NCBI GenBank assembly: GCA_021739645.1
Contig: JAIPBL010000073.1
Coordinates: forward strand, 1 to 33,883
Direction: 5' to 3'
Length of the DNA: 33,883 nt
Origin: Saprospiraceae bacterium
GTDB taxonomy: Bacteria > Bacteroidota > Bacteroidia > Chitinophagales > Saprospiraceae
Part shown: piece by piece, positions 15,430 through 23,459 of the stretch
Layout of the letters: every line of letters starts with the position of its first letter
Position numbering within the stretch: position 1 is the stretch's first letter
Program-made: the position numbers and the translations under genes
Notes under the pieces: generated by a model
Database searches by the model: none
The model's input: the letters and a program-made list of their open reading frames with translations, nothing else
Told to the model about the DNA's origin: nothing

Positions 15430-15860
15430 AATCCTATGTAGTGGATGCCAACGTGCTGTTTGCTGGCATCATCAGTGGGCGGGACACTTACCTCAAGGCG
15501 TTCAGTGCTAATACCTTCCTTTCTCCTGATTTTGTTTTGGACGAAATTCAGCAGTATCAAAGCCTTTTGCTTCAAAAGACAAAGCTGGCCCCTGAAACGC
15601 TCCGCATTTTTACCCTGCAATTGTTTTCGTAACTGACCATCGTTCCGAATTTCTTGATTTCAACCAATAGCTACTTGCTGGCATTCCAACTGTGCAAAGA
15701 AGTGGACGAAAAAGATACCGCTTACCTCGCCCTTGCCATCGAATTCGACATTGAATTGGTGTCGAAGGATGATGAATTGGTTGCCCATTTGCGAAGCAAT
15801 GGCTTTCAAAAGGTGATTACTTTGACTGAATTTTTCAGGTTGAGTGATTTTCCTGAATGA
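15426..15860 (+). pseudogene. PIN-domain toxin with an internal stop codon
   Basis: The N-terminal half (KSYVVDANVLFAGIISGRDT) has the PIN catalytic Asp. Reading stops at TAA 15630-15632 after LQLFS, and the same frame continues without a shift as LTIVPNFLISTNSYLLAFQL, then DEKDTAYLALAIEFDIELVS and KDDELVAHLRSNGF to TGA 15858-15860. The second half holds the remaining acidic residues, so a single CAA-to-TAA change (Gln to stop) would explain the break. The stop TGA is embedded in the first bases of copy E. Confidence 0.85.
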
Positions 15861-15963
15861 AATGACCGCCCGCCACCTCCTCGAAACGGACGGAGCGACT
15901 TGGCGCTTCCGCCACAGGATTTTGCAGGAGCATTTTGCGGGGCAGTGGCGGGAAAACCAATAA
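15855..15963 (+). repeat. NACHT-tail repeat, copy E, with a short intact ORF
   Basis: Starting within the PIN stop (GAATGAAATGACCGCCCGCC), this copy retains ATG at 15862 and a 33-residue frame to TAA at 15963. It preserves LLETDGATWRFRHRILQ and ends EHFAGQWRENQ. It closes the TA array and lies about 70 bases before the T9SS gene. Confidence 0.88.
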
Positions 15964-15994
15964 AAAATCAACACCATTCCACTTGCCGTTTTCC

Positions 15995-16002
15995 TACCTT
16001 TG
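15995..16002 (+). promoter_or_regulatory. -7 box TACCTTTG for the T9SS-sorted gene
   Basis: An exact TAnnTTTG box 30 bases before the ATG at 16033. Confidence 0.6.
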
Positions 16003-16032
16003 ACATCATTCATCCGTCAAAACATTTTCCAG

Positions 16033-17169
16033 ATGAAAAAGTCCTTACCCGTCCTCGTGCTGCTCACTATTGCAGCCAGTCTTTCCGCCCAAATCACCGT
16101 CACCAATGCCACCTTCCCCGCAGCCGGGGACACGCTCTGGCTGAACATTGACAACAGCCCCGGCAGTATCGGCTCGCTGACCCCGCCGGGGCCGCAGAAC
16201 TGGGACTTCACGGGCCTCTCGGCGGATGCCACGCAGACCATCGACTATCGCCCGGCCAGCGAGGGCAGCGTGGGCGCACAGTTGCCAAGTGCCTCGCTGT
16301 TCGCTTCCCCTGCCCCCTTCACGGAGGAGTATTACAACGTGTCGGCGACGGAGGTGGCGCTGTCCGCCAGCTACGGCCCCGACCCATTTGGCATCGGCAT
16401 CAACGCCATCATCCACGACAACCCGCCGTTGAGCGAGCGCCGGGCGCCGCTGAACTTTTTCGACATCAACCAAAGCTCGTCCGGCTCGCTCGAAGGCTGG
16501 CAGACCGCCACTTTGCCGACGTTGTTTGTCTCTTCATTGCCCATCACCTCCGATTCCATGCGTATCCGGGTGGCTATCAACCGACTAGAAACGGTGGAAG
16601 CCTACGGCAGCCTCAGCATCCCTGGCGGCATGTACGACGTGCTGAGGGTCAAGCGCACCGAATACCGGGAGAACCGCATAGACGCCAAAGTGCCCCCGCT
16701 CGGCTGGCTCGACGTGACCGATATTGTCGTCCAAAACGTGGCTGGCGCCAACTTCGGGGTGGACACGACCTACTCCTACCTATTTTACAACGATGTGGAG
16801 AAAGGTCCCATCGCCATCGTGACGCTGGACAACAACGGCGCCTTCGCCACGCAGATTAAGTACAAGGACACTTCCCCACCCGTGGTGGGTGCGGCCGCTG
16901 AGGAAACAGCCATGAACCCGACCGTCCATGTTTCGCCCAACCCGGCCAGCAACGAGGTGGTTTTTGATTTTAAAAACCTAGCGCCAAGCCAGTACCGACT
17001 GGCTATTTTCGATGAAAATGGGCGCTTGACAATGGAAAAACGGGTGCAAATGAACAGCATTCACTCAGAGCGGTTCAACCTTTCAGGGCACTCGCCGGGC
17101 GTGTATTTTCTGAGTGTTTTCGACGAAAACGGGCGGGTGGTCTGTCGGGAGAAATTGGTGAAAAAATGA
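16033..17169 (+). CDS. secreted protein of unknown function with T9SS sorting domain
   Basis: The 378-residue protein starts at the second in-frame start, MKKSLPVLVLLTIAASLSAQ, a signal peptide. The middle (residues ~20-290) is beta-rich with no recognised domain; ITVTNATFPAAGDTLWLNID and GPQNWDFTGLSADATQT look like lectin- or adhesin-like beta-sandwich sequence, but nothing is assigned. The last ~80 residues form the T9SS type A domain (HVSPNPASNEVVFDFKNL, SPGVYFLSVFDENGRVV). It is the first ordinary gene after the TA array, with its own TACCTTTG box, so it is probably flanking chromosome. Confidence 0.85.
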   Translation: MKKSLPVLVLLTIAASLSAQITVTNATFPAAGDTLWLNIDNSPGSIGSLTPPGPQNWDFTGLSADATQTIDYRPASEGSVGAQLPSASLFASPAPFTEEYYNVSATEVALSASYGPDPFGIGINAIIHDNPPLSERRAPLNFFDINQSSSGSLEGWQTATLPTLFVSSLPITSDSMRIRVAINRLETVEAYGSLSIPGGMYDVLRVKRTEYRENRIDAKVPPLGWLDVTDIVVQNVAGANFGVDTTYSYLFYNDVEKGPIAIVTLDNNGAFATQIKYKDTSPPVVGAAAEETAMNPTVHVSPNPASNEVVFDFKNLAPSQYRLAIFDENGRLTMEKRVQMNSIHSERFNLSGHSPGVYFLSVFDENGRVVCREKLVKK

Positions 17170-17171
17170 TT

Positions 17172-17196
17172 GAGGTGGGGACGATGTCCCACTCCT
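17172..17196. terminator. hairpin between convergent genes
   Basis: GAGGTGGGGAC and GTCCCACTCCTC pair imperfectly around GAT between the T9SS gene and the minus-strand gene at 17196, covering the convergent stops. There is no strong T run; it could instead be a short palindromic repeat. Confidence 0.4.
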
Positions 17197-18185
17197 CACT
17201 TCTTCTTCACAATTGAGCACTTGCCAGCCCGCAAGTCCGCTTCCACTTTGGAAAACTTGCATTTGACGATGATTCCGTCCGGGTATTTGACCTTGACCAG
17301 GCTGCTTCCGTTGTACTTTCGGAATGGGTCGGGTTGGGAAGTGGTTCCTTGTGATAGATTCGCAATCTGACTTGCGTTATACCGCTGAAAATAAGCGTTC
17401 AAATCGCTCTCGTTTGTAGGGTCGTAGCCAGAAGCCGATGCTCCCATCATAAAGGACTTTGCCATGCCCCAGTTTTGAGAGTTGCCTGCCCGTTTCGGGA
17501 TTTCAGGTGCTAGCTTAGCTGCGGTCGCAGCGAGTGCCCCGGCTCCTTTCATCCGTTTTTCACGCTCCAAGAAGCTGAAAAAAGCGGCCAACCCATTCCC
17601 GAATTCTTTGAAGAACTCAGCCTCCGCACTCACTTTACGGGGTATCCAGTCGAGGCAGACCACTTTCACATCAGCGGATTTCCATTTGCCGACATCAACC
17701 CCTTCATAATCAAAGGCAAACCTTGCAAAGGTATCGGGCGCATCTGCTGCCAAATCCTTTATTTCATCAGGTATTTGCTTGAACTCAAGGCTTTGCCGGA
17801 AGGCTTCCAGCCATTTGTCGAGGAGTTCTTGGTTCATTCTCGGCTCGTTGTAGCCGCCTTCTTCGTCCTCGTCCAGTTCGTCCATGCGCCGTTCGATGTT
17901 TTTGATGGCTGTTTTTAGCATGGCATCATTGTCCCTGCGTGGTGCAAGTTCAAAGTCTCCCGCTGCCAAATAATACGTGAACTCGTCATACCCCCCGTCA
18001 ATGCAGCCTTTCAGGTAATCGTCGGGCAATGAGTCGAGGGTCTGGGCATCAAATTCGATACGGTAGGTATCGTCAGGGCCACTTGGCAGTTCCGTGATTT
18101 TGCCGTGCCAGGTTACTGGCGCTCCGGTTTCTTCGGGAATGAACCCGTCAACCACTTTTACACAATCGTTGATTTTGAATTTCAT
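17196..18185 (-). CDS. hypothetical protein with SH3-like N-terminus
   Basis: This 329-residue protein is not recognised. The first ~75 residues (KFKINDCVKVVDGFIPEETG, VTWHGKITELPSGPDDTYRI) read as a small beta-barrel (SH3/Tudor-like). Then come an acidic helical part (RRMDELDEDEEGGYNEPR), a helical core, and a basic C-terminus (SSLVKVKYPDGIIVKCKFSK). No signal peptide or membrane segment is visible. It follows the truncated gene 18190-18546 after four bases on the same strand, so they are likely co-transcribed. Confidence 0.8.
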   Translation of the reverse strand: MKFKINDCVKVVDGFIPEETGAPVTWHGKITELPSGPDDTYRIEFDAQTLDSLPDDYLKGCIDGGYDEFTYYLAAGDFELAPRRDNDAMLKTAIKNIERRMDELDEDEEGGYNEPRMNQELLDKWLEAFRQSLEFKQIPDEIKDLAADAPDTFARFAFDYEGVDVGKWKSADVKVVCLDWIPRKVSAEAEFFKEFGNGLAAFFSFLEREKRMKGAGALAATAAKLAPEIPKRAGNSQNWGMAKSFMMGASASGYDPTNESDLNAYFQRYNASQIANLSQGTTSQPDPFRKYNGSSLVKVKYPDGIIVKCKFSKVEADLRAGKCSIVKKK

Positions 18186-18189
18186 TTCT

Positions 18190-18546
18190 TCAATTTAAGT
18201 TTTTACCTGAACAACCCTGACTTCTCCCACCTCTTTTCAATAAATCAATATGGCAATAATATTCCTCTCCGTACAGATATGGCTTGATGGCCTTTTCATC
18301 CACCAACTTGGCGGGCAGCCGGAACATCAGCCGCCTCGTCCCCCAATTGGAGTAATAGAGCATGGCGTCGAAGTATTTTACGAGCACCGTCTCTGGCTTG
18401 TGCTTGAAATTGCCGTATTGGTAAGTGAATATAGCAGATGTGTTGTTCACCTGTCCGTGGCTCGAAAGCCCATCCACTTCCCGGCGCTCACTTTCCGTCA
18501 GCGGGCGGTCAATGGTCTTGAACTTATAGCATTGGAATTCGCTCAT
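18190..18546 (-). pseudogene. probable truncated conserved hypothetical protein
   Basis: From the ATG at 18546 the protein is 118 residues. Its first ~90 (MSEFQCYKFKTIDRPLTESE, KYFDAMLYYSNWGTRRLMFR) resemble the N-terminal block I recall from a larger family of several hundred residues whose members begin with YEF..IDRPLT and NWGTRRL. Here it stops in an unrelated-looking tail (LLKRGGRSQGCSGKNLN). It is therefore probably a 3'-deleted remnant. It could instead be a genuine short protein; confidence in truncation is moderate. Confidence 0.55.
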
Positions 18547-18567
18547 AGTTGTTTTGTAACTTTGGGT

Positions 18568-18575
18568 CAAATCTA
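18568..18575 (-). promoter_or_regulatory. candidate -7 box TAGATTTG (minus)
   Basis: An exact TAnnTTTG match on the minus strand 21 bases before the ATG at 18546, supporting that start over the TTG eight codons upstream. Confidence 0.5.
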
Positions 18576-18654
18576 CAACACAGCGTAAATTTACCGATTA
18601 GTGCCTGAAAAGCGCGAACTTATAACCCGGAATTCAGTAACAATGATAAGAATT

Positions 18655-18924
18655 ATGAAACCTGGTAAAAAAGACAAAAAAACATACTTGCGATTCACCC
18701 CCGAAGAATTGGCTTTTTTACAGGACAACACGTGGCAAATGGCGGATTCGTTCGGATTGGACAGACGTATTGACAACCTCAGCGGCAAAAGGGCTGCGGG
18801 CTTTTATTCATGGGATTTGGAAAGTCTGCAAGATGTGGCCGAAAGCGCCAGAAGTGGTGTGCCTGTCGAGCAGCATGAGATGATTGACGGCCTTCTGCAA
18901 AAAATAATTGCAGCAGGGGATTGA
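18655..18924 (+). CDS. small hypothetical protein
   Basis: This 89-residue protein starts at ATG 18655 (MKPGKKDKKTYLRFTPEELA); earlier GTG and ATG codons extend it without clear gain. It is helical and mixed charge, with WQMADSFGLDRRIDNLSGKR and a helix-rich end (EQHEMIDGLLQKIIAAG). No family is recognised. It is isolated on the plus strand between the truncated minus gene and 19010. Confidence 0.6.
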   Translation: MKPGKKDKKTYLRFTPEELAFLQDNTWQMADSFGLDRRIDNLSGKRAAGFYSWDLESLQDVAESARSGVPVEQHEMIDGLLQKIIAAGD

Positions 18925-19009
18925 ACGGATGAGTCATAGAATAAAACAAATTGTAAACACCCTTAAAAAGAACTTGGAAAAGGGTCAATAAACTATAATA
19001 GCCAACAGC

Positions 19010-19438
19010 ATGAATCAATTGAAGTATTACTTCTACCCCAATCCCCACGACGAATATGCTTGGACGAAATGCCCGCAATGCGATGCAAAAACCAAATTGC
19101 GGAAATTTTGCCTGATGATTCATTACGAGGAAAAGCCGTTGAATTTTCGCAGGATGCTTTCCATGAGAATGGAATGTAAGTTTTGCCCGGCTTGCGAACT
19201 TGTCACCAAGAAAAAATCGGAAATCGAGACTTACTTGCGGGAATTGGTGGAGTCCTGGGGGATGACTTTCAATTCAGGAAATTACTTCGTTTTCGGCACG
19301 ATGGAAATGCAAGATTGGAAACAAAACCAACAAACGCCTATGCAACCATCAGAGGCTTTGGATAAAATAGCCCCTTTCAAAGATATTTTGGATTTCAAAA
19401 TCCAGCCAGCAGGTTGGTATTTTACGGGAGATAAATGA
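19010..19438 (+). CDS. hypothetical protein with two CxxC pairs
   Basis: The 142-residue protein has CPQC (residues ~22-25) and CPAC (~60-63), a likely zinc ribbon formed across the intervening segment (KFCLMIHYEEKPLNFRRML). No family is recognised. It converges on the SNF2 gene, with 16 bases between stops. Confidence 0.7.
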   Translation: MNQLKYYFYPNPHDEYAWTKCPQCDAKTKLRKFCLMIHYEEKPLNFRRMLSMRMECKFCPACELVTKKKSEIETYLRELVESWGMTFNSGNYFVFGTMEMQDWKQNQQTPMQPSEALDKIAPFKDILDFKIQPAGWYFTGDK

Positions 19439-19454
19439 CACCAAAACTGACACC

Positions 19455-22400
19455 TCACCCCAACCCCACCAACATCTTCAAATCCTCGTTGCTCATATTC
19501 CCAATCCAGCTCTCCCCCGTCGCCACGGTCAGGTTGGCCAAATCTTTCTTCCGCCGAATCATCTCGTCAATTTTTTCCTCGAAAGTGCTCTGCGTGATGA
19601 GCCGCCACACCATCACGTTCTTTTGCTGCCCGATGCGGTAGGCCCGGTCGGTGGCCTGTGCTTCCACGGCGGGGTTCCACCAGAGGTCGTAGTGGATGAC
19701 GTTGCTGGCGGCGGTGAGGTTGAGGCCTGTGCCGCCTGCTTTCAGGGAGAGGATGAACGTGTCGTTTTCGCCAGAAAAAGTGCTGGGTGCTTGAAATGCC
19801 TCCACCATTTTGTCCCGGTGTGGACGGCTCGTGCCACCGTGCAGGAAGAGCGGTTCCTTGCCGTAGTTGTCAATGATGAATTCGGACAGCAGCACGCCCA
19901 TCTCGTGGTACTGCGTGAAAATCAGTGTCTTTTCGCCGTTCTCGTAAATCGTGTCGAGCAGGTCGAGCAGCATCATCGCCTTGCCGGAAAGGTCGGGCGT
20001 TTTCATCCCTTTTTTCAAAAACTGGTACGGGTGGTTGCAGATTTGCTTGAGGGCGGTTATCATGGCCAGCACCTTGCCCTGCCGCTTGATTTCGTTGCCT
20101 TCGTCAAAAATATCTTTCATGTTTTGTTTCACAACCGTCTGATACACAGCCGCTTGCTCCACCGTCAGCGTGGCGAACTGGTTGTTCTCGATTTTGTCGG
20201 GCAGGTCGGCGATGATGCTCTTGTCCGATTTCAGGCGGCGCAGGAGGAACGGGGCGGTGATTTTTTTGAAAAGCTCCGCCTGCTTCTGGTCGCCCTCCTT
20301 CTGGATGGGTTTTCCGAACACCTCCGAGAACTGCTTGGGCGAGCCGAGGTAGCCCTTGTTCGTGAAATCCATGATGCTCCAGAACTCGCTCAGGCGGTTC
20401 TCCACCGGCGTGCCGCTCATGGCGATGCGCACGGGGGCGGGGATGGCCTTCACGCTTTTGGTCTGCTCCGTCCCGGCGTTCTTGATGTTCTGCGCCTCGT
20501 CCGTCACGGTGCAGTACCAGTTTTGTTTTTTCAAAAAAGCCTGCTCACTCCGCACCACACCGTAGGTGGTGATGACCACGTCGGTGGCGGCCAAATCGAG
20601 CGAGCGGTTGGTGCCATGATACACGGCGGCCCGCAGGCTCGGGGCAAATTTTTCGATTTCCTTGCGCCAGTTAGTCAGCAGCGAGGTGGGCACGATGACG
20701 AGCGCCTTGCTTTTTTCCAGCAGCCCCTCCTCCTTGTAGCGCAGCAGTGCGGCGATGACTTGGATGGTCTTGCCGAGGCCCATGTCGTCGGCCAGCAGAC
20801 TGCCGAAGCCGAGGCGGGTGTTCTTCATCATCCAGTCGTAGCCCGCCCGCTGGTAGGGGCGCAGCGTGGCGTTCAAACCTGCGGGCAAAGGCACTTCCGT
20901 CGGCTGCACGAACTCCCGGATGAGCGCCGCCGCCTCGTCCGTCAGGCCGATTTTGGCGCCCTGCCACTCCTCGGCCAGTAGCACTTGCAGCGCCTCGAAG
21001 CCCTTGAGCTTGGGCGGTTCTTCCAGTTTTTGGAAGAGCTTCACCAACTCATCCTCATCTATCAACACGTACTGGCCCCGGATTTTCACCACGCCGTTCA
21101 GGTTTTTTACCAATTGCTCAAAATCCCGCACGGACACCAACTGGTCGCCGAGCGCAATCTGCCAGTCGAAGTTCATCAGGTCCTCGAAGCGCAGGAACGA
21201 GCCTTCGTTCTTGCCCGGGGACTTTTTCGCCAACAAGGAAGCCTTCGGGCGCACGAGGTGTTTCAGCCCTTTGGGCAACAGAATGCGGATGCCGAACAGG
21301 CTCAGGGCGGGCAGCATTTTCAGCAGCACTTCCACGAATTCCGATTCATCGAACTCCAGCCGCTTCTTGCCTTGCGACTCCACGATTTGGTTGAGTTTTG
21401 GGAAAAACTCGGCCAGTAGCAGCACGTCTTTCAGCACGTCGTACTTCACCGCTTCGTATTTTTTCTTCGTAAAAACATCGCTCAACGGCACAGGTGGGAG
21501 GATGGGTTCGGGGCGGTATTCCACGTCTATTTCAATGCTGAACATGCCGTCCAAATCTTCCACTTTCACCAGCGGCACATAGTCTTTGTGGGTGAGGTAA
21601 AAATTGTTGAGCCAAAGCTGAAGCAGTTGCGGCGTGTCGGGCGGCAGTTTGTGGCCGGTGATGCGGGTTTTCACTTTCGGCTCGTTGTCGTACCAACCGA
21701 AGCGTGACTTTCGATTAAACTTGTCGGGATTAGGCTTGCGGCCCCGGGCAGTCGGCATGATGATTTCCACCTCGGCTTGTGGCTTATCAAAGCGCAGCGG
21801 CTTGCCATCGGTAGTGAAAAAGAACATTTTCGGCAGCGGGTGCTCCTCGTGCCACGCGCCTTCATTGACGCAGTGTCCGATGAAAATCGAGCAGAGCGTG
21901 TTGAGGGTTTCCTTGGGGGATTGGCCAAAATGCTCGGCCCCTTTTTCCACCTGCAACATATCGAGCGGCAGCCGTTCCGCCATTTTTTCAAACAAAACCC
22001 CCACCTCCTCCACGATGACGGCGGGTAGCCAGCGGATGCGGTATTCCCCTTTTCCACAATCAATCAGTTGCGGCATGATGGCCCCATTTTTTGCCAGATG
22101 CAGCGAGAAATTGAACACATTGAGCAGGGCCACCGTGGCCGGGTGGGTGCGGTGCAATTGTTCCGTGTCCCAACCGAGCAGCACGTTGACGATGCCACGC
22201 AGCCCGGCGTTTTTTTGCGGTTTTTCCTTTCCTTTTTTATCGCTGACTTCAATTTTTTTCAGCAACAAATTTTCATCAAAAACCAGGTGCAGCGAGTTGT
22301 CCAACAGCAGGTCGAGCCGCTCCCCCGTTGGCACTACATCGCCTTTTAGTGCCTTTCGGGCTGCCTTCGACGTGCTGCCGTACAGCTTCTGGATGATGTC

Positions 22401-23174
22401 CTTGAAATCCTTTTCGTAAAACAGCGGGTGCGGCCTGAACAGCGTGAGGATTTGGGCGCCGACGTCGGGTATGGAGGTGAAGTCGAGGCCCCCCTGCCCC
22501 CCCAAGGGGGGTTGAGTGGCGGGGCTTTCCAAAGGCTTGTGCTTTTTTCCTTCTATTTTCGAGTCCGCAGCCGCCGGACTGCCCACTGCCAACTGTCGAA
22601 CTGTCGAACTCAAAAGCCCTTCCACGCTCACAATCCGCTCCGTTTTCTGGTCAGCGATGCGGATGTTTTGGCCTTCTAGCGCCTTCACCAGGTCCAGTCC
22701 GTGCAGGTCAAAAACGAGGAAAGGGTTGCGGTCAATCTCGTCGGCGACGGTGTAAATGACGGCGGCGAGGTGCTTGCACGGCACGGCATAGTCGGGGCAG
22801 GAGCAGCGCATGTCGAAGTCCCGCCAGGTACGTGGAAAGACCCGAATGCCCTGATTTTCAGCGAATTGCAGGAGGTCGGCGGGCAGTTCCCGGTTGAGGA
22901 GTTTGGCGACGAGGGCGGGGTTGCGGGCCACCTCGTCCACGAGGCTTTTTTTGTTGCCTTCGGAAAACAGCGGGACGGTGATGTCAATCTTGTAAGGCTT
23001 TGGCGTAGAGCCTTGCACCTTGGCGGAGATGTGGTTGGCACTCACATTGGTGGAGCGAACCTTGCCCGCGTTGGCGTAGCTGCGGCCACGGGGCAGGCGG
23101 TTGCTGTTGTCAATATTGGTGAGGGAATTCAGCCATTGCTGGCCCCACCAGGTGATGCCGTATTTTTTTGCCAT
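19455..23174 (-). CDS. SWIM-zinc-finger SNF2 family helicase
   Basis: The 1239-residue protein starts at the ATG giving MAKKYGITWWGQQWLNSLTN; an upstream extension of 48 codons only crosses tail copy F. It has a SWIM finger (CSCPDYAVPCKH, residues ~120-137), a long middle region (about 140-780), a SNF2 N-domain with LLADDMGLGKTIQ (about 790) and DEAQ box VTDEAQNIKN (about 888), SGTPVENRLSEFWSIMDF, and a helicase C domain with GGTGLNLTAASNVIHYDLWW and AYRIGQQ. This is the bacterial Rad54/SSO1653-like type of SWI2/SNF2, an ATP-driven double-stranded DNA translocase. A C/G hairpin element encodes an in-frame insertion near residue 224. The physiological role is unknown. Confidence 0.93.
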   Translation of the reverse strand: MAKKYGITWWGQQWLNSLTNIDNSNRLPRGRSYANAGKVRSTNVSANHISAKVQGSTPKPYKIDITVPLFSEGNKKSLVDEVARNPALVAKLLNRELPADLLQFAENQGIRVFPRTWRDFDMRCSCPDYAVPCKHLAAVIYTVADEIDRNPFLVFDLHGLDLVKALEGQNIRIADQKTERIVSVEGLLSSTVRQLAVGSPAAADSKIEGKKHKPLESPATQPPLGGQGGLDFTSIPDVGAQILTLFRPHPLFYEKDFKDIIQKLYGSTSKAARKALKGDVVPTGERLDLLLDNSLHLVFDENLLLKKIEVSDKKGKEKPQKNAGLRGIVNVLLGWDTEQLHRTHPATVALLNVFNFSLHLAKNGAIMPQLIDCGKGEYRIRWLPAVIVEEVGVLFEKMAERLPLDMLQVEKGAEHFGQSPKETLNTLCSIFIGHCVNEGAWHEEHPLPKMFFFTTDGKPLRFDKPQAEVEIIMPTARGRKPNPDKFNRKSRFGWYDNEPKVKTRITGHKLPPDTPQLLQLWLNNFYLTHKDYVPLVKVEDLDGMFSIEIDVEYRPEPILPPVPLSDVFTKKKYEAVKYDVLKDVLLLAEFFPKLNQIVESQGKKRLEFDESEFVEVLLKMLPALSLFGIRILLPKGLKHLVRPKASLLAKKSPGKNEGSFLRFEDLMNFDWQIALGDQLVSVRDFEQLVKNLNGVVKIRGQYVLIDEDELVKLFQKLEEPPKLKGFEALQVLLAEEWQGAKIGLTDEAAALIREFVQPTEVPLPAGLNATLRPYQRAGYDWMMKNTRLGFGSLLADDMGLGKTIQVIAALLRYKEEGLLEKSKALVIVPTSLLTNWRKEIEKFAPSLRAAVYHGTNRSLDLAATDVVITTYGVVRSEQAFLKKQNWYCTVTDEAQNIKNAGTEQTKSVKAIPAPVRIAMSGTPVENRLSEFWSIMDFTNKGYLGSPKQFSEVFGKPIQKEGDQKQAELFKKITAPFLLRRLKSDKSIIADLPDKIENNQFATLTVEQAAVYQTVVKQNMKDIFDEGNEIKRQGKVLAMITALKQICNHPYQFLKKGMKTPDLSGKAMMLLDLLDTIYENGEKTLIFTQYHEMGVLLSEFIIDNYGKEPLFLHGGTSRPHRDKMVEAFQAPSTFSGENDTFILSLKAGGTGLNLTAASNVIHYDLWWNPAVEAQATDRAYRIGQQKNVMVWRLITQSTFEEKIDEMIRRKKDLANLTVATGESWIGNMSNEDLKMLVGLG
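22489..22511. repeat. C/G hairpin repeat inside the SNF2 gene
   Basis: CCCCCCTG, a run of seven Cs, AA and six Gs form a strong hairpin. On the coding strand it adds TQPPLGGQGG in frame. A closely related element lies in the penicillin-acylase gene at 25050-25071. Confidence 0.7.
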
Positions 23175-23289
23175 AATTGCTGGGTGTATGAACTGAGAAA
23201 GGTCAAAGGTCGAATTTTTTACCCAAAAACCTACCGCCCCCCAGCCAATATGTCCGCTCCGCTCGCTTCTCCATATCCTCCCGATAAAA

Positions 23290-23371
23290 CGCCACTTCCT
23301 TGAAACGGATGGTGCCACATGGTACTTCCAATACTGGATTTTGCAGGCGTATTTTGCGGAGCAATAGAAAG
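23290..23371 (+). repeat. diverged NACHT-tail fragment, copy F
   Basis: Read in frame this gives RHFLETDGATWYFQYWILQ, then AYFAEQ and a TAG stop. It matches the NACHT tail in protein and DNA but is more diverged (WYFQYW for WRFRHR) than copies B to E. It lies in the intergenic stretch between the SNF2 start and the cytochrome c gene, on the plus strand. Confidence 0.75.
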
Positions 23372-23459
23372 ACCCCTGACCTTTGCCACCCCTCTACCCT
23401 GCCAAAAATCATTGTCTCCATCTTTGAATGTGGCCAGTTTTGCGAAAAAAATGACAATC

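Noticed and set aside
12767-15963. Integron attC cassette array
   Set aside because: The position resembles attC sites, but the repeat is derived from protein-coding sequence, lacks the attC palindromic layout and core sites, and no integrase gene is in the window.
19623-20981. 452-residue plus-strand ORF opposite the SNF2 gene
   Set aside because: It is antisense to conserved helicase motifs and contains no domain of its own.
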